Counted from the first letter of the stretch, positions 14,395 through 22,837 are shown. The stretch is DNA of 29,702 nt from Pseudomonadota bacterium (GCA_023411035.1 JAEYPE010000262.1:1-29702), one strand, 5' to 3'. The notes: generated by a model not told the origin, from the letters alone. Program-made: numbers and translations.

Positions 14395-15539
14395 CAGTCG
14401 AACTCCACAATGGGCGGCGACAGGGTGACGCCCTTCTTGCCTTTGGCCTTGGCCTGCGGCGTCTCCGGCAGCAGTTCGTAGGCCGCTTTCGGCGCCACCG
14501 TCAGGGTGGTGACGCTGCCGGATTCCGACAGGCTGTAGGACACTTCGGCCACCAGCATCTCCAGGTCGTAGCCGATGATCGGGTCCCGCACACGCACCAG
14601 CTCGTTGGGCACCCAGAGACGCCCGTCGGCCTGCCGCCAGCCCTGCACCGTGTAGCTGGCCTCGTAGCTCTTGCCGGCGCGGTGGGCGGCCTCCCAGCGG
14701 GCGCGCTCGCGTGCCGTCCCGCCGTCCGGTTGGCCGTCGGCGACGATCACCAGCACGCGCTTGCGCTTGATGCCGGTGTCGGCGTGCACCGCCATGACCT
14801 GCGACGTGGTAGCGGCCTCGTCCGTGAGGGCGCCGATGTCCGGTCCCTCGTCGTCACCGCCGCCGCCGTCGTCAGCGTTGCCCTCACCGGCCCGCTGTCC
14901 CTTGACCCGGTATTCGCTGTAGCGGTCCTTGACGTCCAGCGAGGCCGAGCCAGTCAGTACGTTTTCGCCCACCACCAGGGCGGTGGAGGCGCGCGCCGTG
15001 CCGGCCCGCGTCAGGACGAGCCGGCCTTCCGCGTCATCGGTGGACAGCAGCGCCCGCAGCTTCAGCAGGCGGTCGATGCTCTCGAACACGGTTTCGCCCT
15101 GCTGAAGCTGGTGGTCGGCAATGGGCGCCCCGGTGTCCACCGCCGCCACGACGGCGACGTCGTAGGGTGCCGCCAGATCGGTTGCGATCTGCTCCACCGT
15201 GCGGCCCTGGAACTGGCCCGGCTCGTGGATGGCCGAGCAGTCCACCAGATCGGCGGTCCTGCTCCTCCCCTTGACGGCCACCGTCACCGTCTTGGCGTCG
15301 TGGCTGATCGGCGTACCGTCCACGTAGCCGGTCAGGACCAGATCGGAGCCGATGTAGACCTTGCACTCATCGCCCGGCGCGATCCTGCGCGGGATGTCGG
15401 AGCCGGGCCAGCGGTCGGTGACCGACAGGTCGAAGTCACGCGCCTGCCGGTCGATGCCGGCGGCGATGCGGACCGACTTCCAGCCGCCGTAATCGGTGCC
15501 GTTGACCAGCAGCCGCACCCTGTCCCTGTCGTCCGTCAT
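14394..15539 (-). CDS. Baseplate hub protein, Mu gp44 (gpP) family
   Basis: A 381-residue hub protein, equivalent to the T4 gp27-like hub on which the spike sits. Family features are the N-terminal LLVNGTDYGGWKSVRIAAGI, the DFDLSVTDRW strand, DECKVYIGSDLVLTGYVDG, then VKGRSRTADLVDCSA and the QGETVFESIDRLLKLRAL helix. The C-terminal portion VVEVSY-like MLVAEVSYSLSESGSVTTL closes the fold. An acidic, glycine-rich stretch around residues 210-226 (GEGNADDGGGGDDEG) is a flexible loop. It overlaps gpN by ATGA upstream and gp45 downstream. Confidence 0.93.
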   Translation of the reverse strand: MTDDRDRVRLLVNGTDYGGWKSVRIAAGIDRQARDFDLSVTDRWPGSDIPRRIAPGDECKVYIGSDLVLTGYVDGTPISHDAKTVTVAVKGRSRTADLVDCSAIHEPGQFQGRTVEQIATDLAAPYDVAVVAAVDTGAPIADHQLQQGETVFESIDRLLKLRALLSTDDAEGRLVLTRAGTARASTALVVGENVLTGSASLDVKDRYSEYRVKGQRAGEGNADDGGGGDDEGPDIGALTDEAATTSQVMAVHADTGIKRKRVLVIVADGQPDGGTARERARWEAAHRAGKSYEASYTVQGWRQADGRLWVPNELVRVRDPIIGYDLEMLVAEVSYSLSESGSVTTLTVAPKAAYELLPETPQAKAKGKKGVTLSPPIVEFD

Positions 15540-16834
15540 GCCAGCACCTTCAGCGGTTCGGGCGGCACGAAGCCGGGGTGGACGATGGCGTTGCGGGTCA
15601 CGATCTCGTCGCCGCGGGCGGCGTCCTCGTAGAGGTCGTAGGCCAGCACGACGGAGGGCTGCACCGCCGTCGGCGTGACGGTGGCCAGCCGGGCGGCCCC
15701 GGCGGAGCGGGCGGTGAGGTCCTGCACCACCGCCACCCGCAGATCGGTCAAGGCGCGGAACGTGGTGTCCGGCACTTCCGGGCGCAGGGCCTCGGCGTCG
15801 ATCCGCGCGGCCAGCTCGTCACGGGCCGCGATGGCTTCCTGATGCACCGGCCAGTCGGCGTCGGCGGCGACGTGAGCAGCCTTGACCAAGGCGGCCTGCC
15901 GGACCAGGGCGGCGATGGCCACCCCGTTGGCCGCCTGCTGACGGCGCGACGGCGTTGCCGTGGCGTAGGCCGGGGCCGGCGGGGTGTAGGCGGCGGCGCG
16001 GACCAGACCGGCCAACGGCTGAGCCGCCGCGCTGGACCGGGCGATGCCCGTTCCGGTGCTGCCGGACGTGACGGTGCCCGACACCGTAGAGCCCGACACC
16101 GTAGAGCCCGACACCGTAGAGCCGGACGCAGCGGCAGACGCCGTGCGGCCACCACTGCCACCGCCACTGGACGACGAGGCGAAGGATGCGACCAGCGCCA
16201 TCACCCGTTGCGCGAGCGAGCGCGGCGACCCGAACAGCCGGTCGATGTCACCCGACAGGCCGGAGACGCCGCTTCCACCGCCGCGCGTCGCCCGCTCCGC
16301 GAAACCGATGGCCTTGGTGAGGTCGGTCATGGCGCCGCCGCGCACGAAATCGGCATGGCCGGTTACCCCGAAGGCCGCGGCGAAGTCGGACACCGCCGCC
16401 GCCGACAGGGCATCGGCCTTCAGCTTGGTCGTTTCCGCCGTGTTGACCGTCGCCGCTGGAAACGCCAGTTCCCCAGCCTCCACGAAACTCAGGGAGAACC
16501 GGCACATGCCCCCTTCGTCGCTGGAGTGGGCTACCCGGCAATCACCGTCGACGGCCACCCGCAGGGTGCCATATTGCGGGTGCACCAGTTCGCCCGGCCC
16601 GGCCTCCTCCAGCGCCGCCAGCAGGCGGTCGCGCGCCGCCATGTAGTCCGGCCCGATGACGTAGGCGGTCAGGGTGATCTTGCGGGTGGCCCGCCCCAAA
16701 TCCTCGACATAGGGCTTGTCGCGCTGCGGATACTCGTGGACCTGCACGCGCCGGCCCGCCGCCAGCTCGTCCCCGTCCACCTTGAAGGCCACGCCCCGGA
16801 AGGAGGCGGGCCGCAGTTGGTTGCGCCACGTCAT
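15536..16834 (-). CDS. gpN-like DNA circularisation / baseplate protein
   Basis: A 432-residue homologue of Mu gpN. The N-terminal 100 residues are the DNA_circ_N domain: WRNQLRPASFRGVAFKVDGD, RRVQVHEYPQRDKPYVEDLG, ATRKITLTAYVIG, HPQYGTLRVAV. The C-terminal half (from about residue 290) is helical and alanine-rich, ending LAYDLYEDAARGDEIV. Between them lies a serine/glycine/threonine linker built partly from three perfect copies of SGSTV, encoded by a 15-bp tandem repeat. Despite its old name the protein works in the tail tip/baseplate of Mu. It lies two bases from the tape-measure stop. Confidence 0.92.
   Translation of the reverse strand: MTWRNQLRPASFRGVAFKVDGDELAAGRRVQVHEYPQRDKPYVEDLGRATRKITLTAYVIGPDYMAARDRLLAALEEAGPGELVHPQYGTLRVAVDGDCRVAHSSDEGGMCRFSLSFVEAGELAFPAATVNTAETTKLKADALSAAAVSDFAAAFGVTGHADFVRGGAMTDLTKAIGFAERATRGGGSGVSGLSGDIDRLFGSPRSLAQRVMALVASFASSSSGGGSGGRTASAAASGSTVSGSTVSGSTVSGTVTSGSTGTGIARSSAAAQPLAGLVRAAAYTPPAPAYATATPSRRQQAANGVAIAALVRQAALVKAAHVAADADWPVHQEAIAARDELAARIDAEALRPEVPDTTFRALTDLRVAVVQDLTARSAGAARLATVTPTAVQPSVVLAYDLYEDAARGDEIVTRNAIVHPGFVPPEPLKVLA
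16076..16120 (-). repeat. Three tandem 15-bp repeats within the gpN gene
   Basis: GCCCGACACCGTAGA is repeated three times without change, giving (SGSTV)3 in the gpN linker on the minus strand. The copies keep the reading frame, so their number could vary by slippage without breaking the gene. Confidence 0.9.
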
Positions 16835-16835
16835 G

Positions 16836-18968
16836 TCAGTACCCCATCGCCATCGAGCGGTAGCCGACGTCCACCGTGCTTTTCACGCCGGGCTGGTCAC
16901 TCTTCATCGGCTCCACCCGCATGCCCGGCGGGGCGTTGTCGAAGCGCACCCGCATCTCGCCGTTCAGCCGGACATCGTTCGCCGCGGCTAGGACCGGGCT
17001 CCGTCCCACGCGCGGCATCCCGGCCACCGGTCCGTCGTTCGGCACCGGACCATCTTTCGGCGCCGGCAGAGCCGCGGCGGCAACAGCGGAGGCGATTGGG
17101 CCGTCCGCCGCCGCTGTTGCCGATACGTTGAGGCCAAGCTTGTCGGTGACCCAGGACGGCAGGGCGCTGGTCAGGGCCGCCAGCTTCTCGCGCAGCATGC
17201 CGGCAAGATCGATGTCGAACAGTGATTTGATCCAGTCGGAAACCTTGGAGAACACGCCGCCGATGGCATCGCCCCAGCCCTGGAACCAGCCAAGCAAACC
17301 CTGCCCGACCGTCTTCAGCCCTTCCATGGCGGCGGTGAAGTCGCTGGTGAAGACGCCGGACAGGAAGGCGGTGAAGCCGTCGAACACCAGCGTGATCGCG
17401 GCCCATTGCCCGGTGAACCAGTCGGAAACCGGCCCCCAGTTCTCGTAGAGCAGGTAGGCCGCCCCGGCGAGCAGCGCGACAGCGGCCACCGCCAGCCCGA
17501 TGGGGTTGGCCATCAGCACCGCATTGAGCCGCAGCATCGCGCCCTTCGCCAACCCCACCGCAGCGGAGAACAGGCCCAGCGCGATCTGCGGCGCGCGGAT
17601 CGCCGTGCTGGTGATCCACATGGCGGCCTGAAAGATTCGCAGCGCCGCAACCGCCGTGTAGACCACCGGGGCGATGGTAAGCCGTACCGCCAGCATCGCC
17701 ATCCCGAGACCAAGCCGGAGGACGGCGCCCAGCGTCGACAGGACGGCACCGCCCAACAAGACGATGGCGGCGCCGGCAACGCCAACCCCCGACGCGACGG
17801 CGAGACCGATCATCGCGAACTTGGTCATCTCCGGATTGGCCTTCGCCACCGCCGCGATCTGATCGACGATCCCGCCGAGCGGCCCCATCACCTCGTTGAG
17901 CGTCGGCAGCAGCGCGTCGCCCAAGGTGATCTTCAGGGCATGCCACTGATTGTCGAGCAGGATGAGGGCGTTCGCCGTGGTCGCGGCGCGGGCCTCGTAC
18001 TCCTTGTTCATCGAGCCGGCGAAGCGAGTGGCGTCGGACACCTTGGCGAGGTTGTCCTTGAGGCCATCCAGGTTGGTCAGCAGCGGCGCGATGGCACCGA
18101 TGCTTTCCGTTCCGAACAACTCCGCCATGACGCCGGCCTGCTTGTGTTTCGGCAGCTTCTGGAGCGCCCCGAGCACCTTCATGATGGCCCCGGTGGCGTC
18201 CTTCTGCATCGCCTTGGCCAACGTCGTGGTTTCGATGCCGAGCTTGGCGAAGGCTTTCTTCTGCCCTTCGGTAGCGCCCTCGCCCTTGACCATCGCCAAC
18301 ATGAAGTTCTTGGTCGCGGTGGCGGCAACCTCCGACTCGATGCCGACCCCCACCATGGACGCGCCGATGGCCGCCACGTTCTTGGCCGCCAGCCCGCCGA
18401 CCTCACCGAGCGCGCCGACGCGCCGGACCACATCGGAAATCTGCGATGCCTTGGCGGCGCCGGTGTTGCCAAGGTAGTTGACCTGATCGGCCAGAGCCCG
18501 AACCTCGTCCTGGTTCATTTTGAAAGCCGTGCGCCACTTGGCCATCATGTCGCCGGCCTCGTCCGCCGCCAGATCGAAGGCCACGCCCATCTTTGCGGCG
18601 TCCTCGGCGAAGGTGGCCAACTCCTCCCGCGCGATGCCGGCCTGCCCCGCCGCGGCGACGATCTGGCCGATGCCGTTGGCGGTCATCGGCAACCGCTTCG
18701 ACATCTCCAGGATATCATCCTTCATCTGGGCGAAGCCGTCGGGTGAGTCGAAATCCACAACCTTCTTCACATCGGCCATGACGCTTTCGAAGTCGATCGC
18801 CGCCTGCGCGATTTGCTGAATGCCAAAGGCGGAAGCGAGATTGCCACCAGCCGTGCCAATGTCTCCGAAGCGCTTGGCGGCTCCGGAGATTGCCCGGTTG
18901 ATGCCTTTCATCGGCCCGGACACACGGTCAATGACCGAAATGATGGCTTTCAGTTGGAAGTTCGCCAT
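16836..18968 (-). CDS. Tail tape measure protein
   Basis: A 710-residue tape measure protein, which sets tail length and helps DNA pass into the cell. The N-terminus (QLKAIISVIDRVSGPMKGIN) and residues 60-300 (AIDFESVMADVKKVVDF, NGIGQIVAAAGQAGIAREEL, GTESIGAIAPLLTNLDGL) match the TP901-type core. Residues about 390-520 contain several long hydrophobic segments (VGVAGAAIVLLGGAVLSTLG and similar) expected to enter the membrane at infection. The length would correspond to a tail of roughly 100 nm at 1.5 angstroms per residue. ATG 18968 has GGAGAG upstream and a hairpin between it and the chaperone stop. Confidence 0.95.
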   Translation of the reverse strand: MANFQLKAIISVIDRVSGPMKGINRAISGAAKRFGDIGTAGGNLASAFGIQQIAQAAIDFESVMADVKKVVDFDSPDGFAQMKDDILEMSKRLPMTANGIGQIVAAAGQAGIAREELATFAEDAAKMGVAFDLAADEAGDMMAKWRTAFKMNQDEVRALADQVNYLGNTGAAKASQISDVVRRVGALGEVGGLAAKNVAAIGASMVGVGIESEVAATATKNFMLAMVKGEGATEGQKKAFAKLGIETTTLAKAMQKDATGAIMKVLGALQKLPKHKQAGVMAELFGTESIGAIAPLLTNLDGLKDNLAKVSDATRFAGSMNKEYEARAATTANALILLDNQWHALKITLGDALLPTLNEVMGPLGGIVDQIAAVAKANPEMTKFAMIGLAVASGVGVAGAAIVLLGGAVLSTLGAVLRLGLGMAMLAVRLTIAPVVYTAVAALRIFQAAMWITSTAIRAPQIALGLFSAAVGLAKGAMLRLNAVLMANPIGLAVAAVALLAGAAYLLYENWGPVSDWFTGQWAAITLVFDGFTAFLSGVFTSDFTAAMEGLKTVGQGLLGWFQGWGDAIGGVFSKVSDWIKSLFDIDLAGMLREKLAALTSALPSWVTDKLGLNVSATAAADGPIASAVAAAALPAPKDGPVPNDGPVAGMPRVGRSPVLAAANDVRLNGEMRVRFDNAPPGMRVEPMKSDQPGVKSTVDVGYRSMAMGY

Positions 18969-18988
18969 GGTCTCTCCGGATGCAGAAA

Positions 18989-19008
18989 GGGCGGCTGTTC
19001 AGCCGCCC
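18989..19008 (-). terminator. Perfect 8-bp hairpin between chaperone and tape measure
   Basis: GGGCGGCT-GTTC-AGCCGCCC overlaps the stop of the frameshifted chaperone frame. On the minus strand it is followed by TTTCT and then the tape-measure ribosome binding site. The T-run is short, so it may lower rather than stop transcription. Confidence 0.5.
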
Positions 19009-19208
19009 TGTGCCTGCTTCAGTTCCTTGCCGATCCGGATTGCCTGCGCCTCGTAGAGCAGCATCCGGGAGATGGTCAGCGCTTCGATGTCGCCGGCCCC
19101 CATGCCCCAGGCCCAACCGACATCGCAGTACCGTTCGATCAGTCCCCGCTCTCCTGGGCCGGGGCCTCCAGCCCATCCGTGAAAAAAGGGATGACCGTCA
19201 TCATGCAC
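18999..19208 (-). CDS. gp42-like chaperone extension, reached by -1 frameshift
   Basis: This frame overlaps the end of the gp41-like gene and should not be read as an independent gene. From the slippery site at 19190-19181 it adds 60 residues, including LIERYCDVGWAWGMGAGDIE and ISRMLLYEAQAIRI. This is the helical C-terminal part found in Mu gp42-type tail chaperones. With the first 88 residues of gp41 it gives a fusion of about 148 residues. In Mu, P2 and lambda the short and long chaperones together load the tape measure before the tube assembles. The ATG at 19208 lacks a ribosome binding site, which supports frameshifting. Confidence 0.75.
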   Translation of the reverse strand: MHDDGHPFFHGWAGGPGPGERGLIERYCDVGWAWGMGAGDIEALTISRMLLYEAQAIRIGKELKQAQGG

Positions 19209-19444
19209 GCCTGGAAATCCGGAGCGGACAGCGCCTTGACGCTGCTGGCGGGGATGCCGCCCAGGCGGCTGATGTACTTGCCGATGGCGCCGGCCAGCGG
19301 CACGAAGGTGCCGTCGCCGCTCATCTGGAGCGGGTAGCCGCAGGCCATGATGTCGTCGCCGGTCGGCTCGCGGAAGGTCAGCTTGGTGACCTCTTCGCCG
19401 TGGGCCTGGATCGGCTTCTTCAGGGTAACGGTGTTGTCGCTCAT
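19139..19444 (-). CDS. Tail assembly chaperone, Mu gp41-like
   Basis: A 101-residue protein with the gp41 pattern: TLKKPIQAHGEEVTKLTFRE, then TGDDIMACGYPLQ, then GAIGKYISRLGGIPASSVKAL. It lies between the tube and tape-measure genes, the fixed place for tail chaperones. The last 20 codons overlap another frame, and the sequence CCCTTTTTTC at the overlap can move the ribosome back one base to make a longer product. The start at ATG 19444 is one base from the tube stop. Confidence 0.92.
   Translation of the reverse strand: MSDNTVTLKKPIQAHGEEVTKLTFREPTGDDIMACGYPLQMSGDGTFVPLAGAIGKYISRLGGIPASSVKALSAPDFQACMMTVIPFFTDGLEAPAQESGD
19181..19190 (-). promoter_or_regulatory. Programmed -1 frameshift slippery site
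   Basis: On the minus strand the gp41 frame reads ATC CCT TTT TTC. C CCT TTT and T TTT TTC both fit the X XXY YYZ heptamer. A -1 slip continues as TTT CAC GGA TGG into the gp42-like frame. The downstream coding sequence is very GC-rich and may form a stimulating structure. Confidence 0.75.
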
Positions 19445-19445
19445 T

Positions 19446-19808
19446 TTACTTCGTCTCCTCGCACTTCATGCCTTCGAACGTGACGGACACCTGCCCCTCG
19501 GCGGTGTCCAGCTCATGGGCCGCCTTGGTCCAGGCGTTGCGCAGCACGTAGACCTTGCCGGTGGCCAGTTCGGCGGTGACCGTGGCGTCGGTGATGTTGC
19601 GCAGGGCTTCCAGCGACAGCCCTTCGCTGTCCGAGATGTCGGCGGAGATGGACGGCACCCGCGGCGTCTCCTTGTAGCCGTGTACGCCGTCCTGGCCGGC
19701 GACGCCCTCACGCTCGATGTCGTCGGGGGAGACGGTCAGGCTGCCGCGCAGCGCGTACTGGGTGCCGTCCACCTTGAGGTAGCAGACGCCCGCGATCTTC
19801 TTTCCCAT
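19446..19808 (-). CDS. Tail tube protein, Mu gpM family
   Basis: A 120-residue tube subunit. It begins MGKKIAGVCYLKVDGTQYAL and contains LTVSPDDIEREGVAGQDGVHGYKETPR-type sequence, followed by ISADISDSEGLSLEAL and closing strands KVYVLRNAW and VSVTFEGMKC. These are the hallmarks of the Mu-like tail tube family. Hexamers of this protein form the inner channel that the sheath drives into the cell. It lies 15 bases after the sheath stop. Confidence 0.95.
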   Translation of the reverse strand: MGKKIAGVCYLKVDGTQYALRGSLTVSPDDIEREGVAGQDGVHGYKETPRVPSISADISDSEGLSLEALRNITDATVTAELATGKVYVLRNAWTKAAHELDTAEGQVSVTFEGMKCEETK

Positions 19809-19823
19809 CGGTCAGGCCCTCCT

Positions 19824-21311
19824 TCAGGCCGCGTATTGGAGGCGGAACTGCGCCAGCACGGCGAAGACGCGGAGCTGGTTCACGAGGTCCGGCGGGTAGA
19901 GGACGTTGAGGCGGTTGGGGTCGGTGGGATCGCGCTCAACGATCAGGTTGGCCTTGAAAGCGGCCATGTTCTCCACCAGCCCCAGCGTCTCCATCTCGCT
20001 GTACTGGGCGATCAGTTCCGCCTTGATGATCTTCGGCGTGACGATGGCCTGCCCGGCGCCGAAGGTGGTGCCGTCGTTGGCCAGCTTGTGCCGTGCGTAC
20101 TTGGTGGTGATGACCGAGCGCAGGCGGCGCAGGACGGTGGTCAGCGTGAACAGCGTCTCGACGTCGAGATAGCTGGGATCGGGCTGGCCGTAGGCGTTGA
20201 CCTGATAGGTCGTGATGGCCCGCTCGATCCGCACCGTGCCGTCGGTGCCGGTGGTGAAGGTGGCCACCCCGTCGAACAGCAGGATTTGCCGTTCCGACAT
20301 CGTGAAGCGGGCGGACACCGCCGGCGCCAGGACGCCGACCAGCGGCAGCGTCTGCAAAGGCCGGGCCGGGTCGATGCGCAGCGATTTCGCGGCCTGCCCG
20401 GTCAGGGCGGCGGCCCACTCCCACGGCGGCGTCGGGCTGGCGGCGTAGCCCAGCACCGTGACGTGGGGATCGTTGCGCGCGTTGCCGAAGGTCGAGAGGT
20501 CGGACACCGTGCCGCGGCGAGCCGCGAAGACGTGGCCGTAGAGCTGGCGGGACCACGCCCAGCGCCCGGTCTGGTCATCCATCAGCGTCTTGATGGCGTC
20601 CAGGCTGGTGGTGTCGGTGTAGGGGCTGGCGATGAAGTCGAAGGGCTCGTCGCCCAGCGCGGCGAGGCCGGCGGCCAGGGAGGGCGCGGTGGCGCCGTTG
20701 GCCATCGCCACAATGGCGGCGGTCAGGCCGGCGGGGGTCGCCTCGCCTCCGAGCGCGCCCAGGAAATTGAGCCGCACATCGATGTCGTTGCCGAGCGGCC
20801 CCTTGTTCTTGGCCGTCAGGGTGACCGTGCCAGTGCTGGCCGCGGCGGTGACCGGCAGGTCGGAGGCGGCGGTGATCGCCGCGGCGAGCGCCGTGGCCAC
20901 GGTGGCGGCGGCACCCGAGGCCACCGCGACCTGCACCCGCTGGCCGGCGATGTAGAGCGACAGCGCGCCGGCGGCGGTGGTCGTGCCGGTCAGGGTAACC
21001 GTGCCGGTGGCGGCCACCGCCGCCACGGCGTCGGCGAGCGGCAGGCACCAGATGCCGCCGAAATCGTCGTTGCGCCGGTAGGCGGCGACCATGCGGGCCA
21101 GGACGGAGCCGGCGCCGAACAGGGTGACGGCCTGATCGGTGGAGGACACCAGGACCGGCACGTCGGCAACGGCGGTGCCGGTGGACAGGCGCTGCCCGAT
21201 CAGCAGGGCGCGCTGGTCCTGCACGAAGTAGCTGGCCTGACTGGCGTCCACCTCCGCGTGGAACAGCGGCAGGCGCAGGTTGGCCGGGATTTGGCTGAAG
21301 GAGACGGACAT
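19824..21311 (-). CDS. Contractile tail sheath, Mu gpL family
   Basis: A 495-residue sheath protein. The opening ISFSQIPANLRLP-type sequence (here SFSQIPANLRLPLFHAEVD), QDQRALLIGQRLSTGTA and SSTDQAVTLFGAGSVLARM are strongly conserved among Mu-like sheaths. The middle holds a variable beta-rich insert with alternating TGTVTLTG-type strands (residues 100-190). The C-terminal domain (IERAITTYQVNAYGQPDPSYLDV, then FTLTTVLRRLRSVIT and KIIKAELIAQYSEMETLGLVE) forms the inner conserved core. Its presence makes this a myovirus tail. It is preceded by the DUF2635 gene and followed by the tube. Confidence 0.96.
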   Translation of the reverse strand: MSVSFSQIPANLRLPLFHAEVDASQASYFVQDQRALLIGQRLSTGTAVADVPVLVSSTDQAVTLFGAGSVLARMVAAYRRNDDFGGIWCLPLADAVAAVAATGTVTLTGTTTAAGALSLYIAGQRVQVAVASGAAATVATALAAAITAASDLPVTAAASTGTVTLTAKNKGPLGNDIDVRLNFLGALGGEATPAGLTAAIVAMANGATAPSLAAGLAALGDEPFDFIASPYTDTTSLDAIKTLMDDQTGRWAWSRQLYGHVFAARRGTVSDLSTFGNARNDPHVTVLGYAASPTPPWEWAAALTGQAAKSLRIDPARPLQTLPLVGVLAPAVSARFTMSERQILLFDGVATFTTGTDGTVRIERAITTYQVNAYGQPDPSYLDVETLFTLTTVLRRLRSVITTKYARHKLANDGTTFGAGQAIVTPKIIKAELIAQYSEMETLGLVENMAAFKANLIVERDPTDPNRLNVLYPPDLVNQLRVFAVLAQFRLQYAA

Positions 21312-21314
21312 GGC

Positions 21315-21494
21315 TTACTCGCCCTTCTTCGGCGCGGGAGCCGGGAGGCCCGCCACGACATCGCCATCGGCAAGACGGCGCATCCAGTACTGGTCTTCGG
21401 GCACCTCGGCGCCGCCGGTCGGCAACGGGGTCCGCGTCACCGGGTCGCGCACGAGCGCCCCCGGCTTGGGCTTCACGTACATGCGTGACTCCAT
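21315..21494 (-). CDS. DUF2635 small protein (Mu gp38-like)
   Basis: A 59-residue protein immediately before the sheath gene, the same place as gp38 in Mu. The sequence reads YVKPKPGALVRDPVT, then TPLPTGGAEVPEDQYWMRRL and ADGDVV, which is the complete DUF2635 signature (V.P..G..VRDP.T..PLP..G.EVP...YW.RRL.DGDV). Its role in tail assembly is unknown. ATG 21494 overlaps the stop of the terminator gene by one base (TGATG). Confidence 0.93.
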   Translation of the reverse strand: MESRMYVKPKPGALVRDPVTRTPLPTGGAEVPEDQYWMRRLADGDVVAGLPAPAPKKGE

Positions 21495-22069
21495 CAGGTG
21501 GGCAGGGTGAAATCGCCCTCGGCCTCGTTCCGCCCGTCGGGGCCGGTGGAGGCAAGGTTGGGGTCGGCGGGGTCGATGCAGTCGACGCGCAGTTGCGCGC
21601 CGGTGAAATCGGGCAGTGCGTCGAGATCGGCGCCCTGTCCGGTCATCGCGGTGGTGATGTCCATCGCAGCCGCGAAGTCGAACTGGTAGTAGAGCCGGGC
21701 GCGGTCCATGTGGATGACCTCGCCACCCTCGTACTCCACCCAGCCGTGGTGGTCGTCGGGCTCCCAGCCGAGCAGGGCCTTCCAGAGGGCGGCCCGGATC
21801 GCATCCAGTTCATCCGCCGCGCCCTGCCCGCGTTCGTCCGCCCGGTTGGACAGGCAGACCACCACGGCGAAACCGTCCCGGATCGTCTGCTCATACCCGT
21901 TCATCGCCGCGACGGTGCCGGCCTGATCGTTCAGGGGCAGCACATAGGCCGCAGGCACGGCGAGGTTTGCGGTTTCCGGGAGGGGCTTGAATTCCGCGGC
22001 ACCGGCAACCCGGTTGCCGAACACCGGGCAGCGCGCCCGAAGGCGCGTGATGATGGGTGAGTACTTCAT
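21494..22069 (-). CDS. Tail terminator protein (Mu gp37-like)
   Basis: A 191-residue protein preceding DUF2635 and the sheath, where tail terminators (Mu gp37 type) are encoded. It starts MKYSPIITRLRARCPVF and continues with a strand KPLPETANLAVPAAYVLPL, a DGFAVVVCLSNRADERGQGA loop and the helix DELDAIRAALWKALLGW. It ends with a YYQFDFAAAMDI strand. This is the layout of small minor-tail or terminator folds. It should cap the tube and sheath and join the head. It overlaps the gp10-type gene upstream by ATGA. Confidence 0.8.
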   Translation of the reverse strand: MKYSPIITRLRARCPVFGNRVAGAAEFKPLPETANLAVPAAYVLPLNDQAGTVAAMNGYEQTIRDGFAVVVCLSNRADERGQGAADELDAIRAALWKALLGWEPDDHHGWVEYEGGEVIHMDRARLYYQFDFAAAMDITTAMTGQGADLDALPDFTGAQLRVDCIDPADPNLASTGPDGRNEAEGDFTLPT

Positions 22070-22500
22070 CGCGGCTCCAGTGAATCCTTGAGGGCACTGC
22101 GAAGCAGGTTCCGGATCGGCCCTTCGTGGCGGCTCAACGCCTCTTCCATGAAGGGCCGCGCCTCCATCTTCTGCGTTCCAAACGCCAGGAACCGGGCGTA
22201 GAACACCCGGCTTGACGCTGGACCGACCGACATGGACAAACCGCCCTTGTCGATGGTCCGATAGAAGATCGACCGCTGGAGCGCACCGGTCAGCTTGGCC
22301 GGCGGCGCGCCGGGGGCGGAGGCTTGGTGCGGAATGTCCCCCCAGACCCTGTAGCGCCGACCAGAGCCGCGCTTCTTTCCTGCAAGCTTACGGCCCTCAC
22401 GGCGCACCAATTGCGCGCCGTGGCGCACCGCCTTGCGTAGCTTGCGTTTGTTGAAGTCAATGGCGCGGTGCCCGACCAAGCGTTCGTTCAGTTCGATCAT
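22066..22500 (-). CDS. HK97 gp10-like tail completion protein
   Basis: A 144-residue basic protein. A lysine/arginine-rich helix (KRKLRKAVRHGAQLVRREGRK) is followed by SAPGAPPAKLTGALQRSI, the GxxYARFLAFGT element (residues 109-117) and ARPFMEEALSRHEG. These are the conserved pieces of the HK97 gp10 family, which forms a ring at the head-tail joint. It lies between the head-closure and tail-terminator genes and overlaps both by ATGA-type junctions. Confidence 0.9.
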   Translation of the reverse strand: MIELNERLVGHRAIDFNKRKLRKAVRHGAQLVRREGRKLAGKKRGSGRRYRVWGDIPHQASAPGAPPAKLTGALQRSIFYRTIDKGGLSMSVGPASSRVFYARFLAFGTQKMEARPFMEEALSRHEGPIRNLLRSALKDSLEPR

Positions 22501-22832
22501 GGGGCCGATCCCAATTCTTCCACGTCAAGCACGGTGAACTCCCGCGATGTGCCCAGGTCCGCCGACCGCTTGACCCGGTACCGCGTACCGGCTGCATCAA
22601 TCACATGCTCAGCGGTAATGTCGGTGCGGCGGCGGATGGTGATGCGGTGGGTGACGGCGTTGCCGATCTGCACCGAACCGTAGTGAATGCCACCACCTAC
22701 GGGCTCAATCCTCCCCCACACCCGCGCAATCTCGGCATGGGTCTGGTCAATGCCTTGCGACAGATCGGGGAAGTCTTGCCACCGCCGGATTACCAGCCGG
22801 TTTTTCAGTTCGCCTGCGCGGGGTCGCTGCAT
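22497..22832 (-). CDS. Head closure protein (SPP1 gp16-like head-tail adaptor)
   Basis: A 111-residue beta-rich protein. Family features are the start RPRAGELKNRLVIRR, the centre IARVWGRIEPVGG, then THRITIRRRTDITAEHVI and GTRYRVKRSADLG. These match the phage head-tail adaptor/head closure family, which plugs the portal after packaging. It is five bases downstream of the connector gene and overlaps the gp10-like gene by ATGA. Confidence 0.9.
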   Translation of the reverse strand: MQRPRAGELKNRLVIRRWQDFPDLSQGIDQTHAEIARVWGRIEPVGGGIHYGSVQIGNAVTHRITIRRRTDITAEHVIDAAGTRYRVKRSADLGTSREFTVLDVEELGSAP

Positions 22833-22837
22833 AACAG

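Noticed and set aside
18999..19208. gp42-like frame as a free-standing gene starting at 19208
   Set aside because: The start lies inside gp41 without a ribosome binding site, and a slippery heptamer in the correct register explains its expression.
19347..21488. 713-residue plus-strand open frame
   Set aside because: It is the antisense shadow of the sheath, tube and chaperone genes; long antisense frames are expected in GC-rich coding DNA and its arginine/glycine-rich sequence is typical of that.
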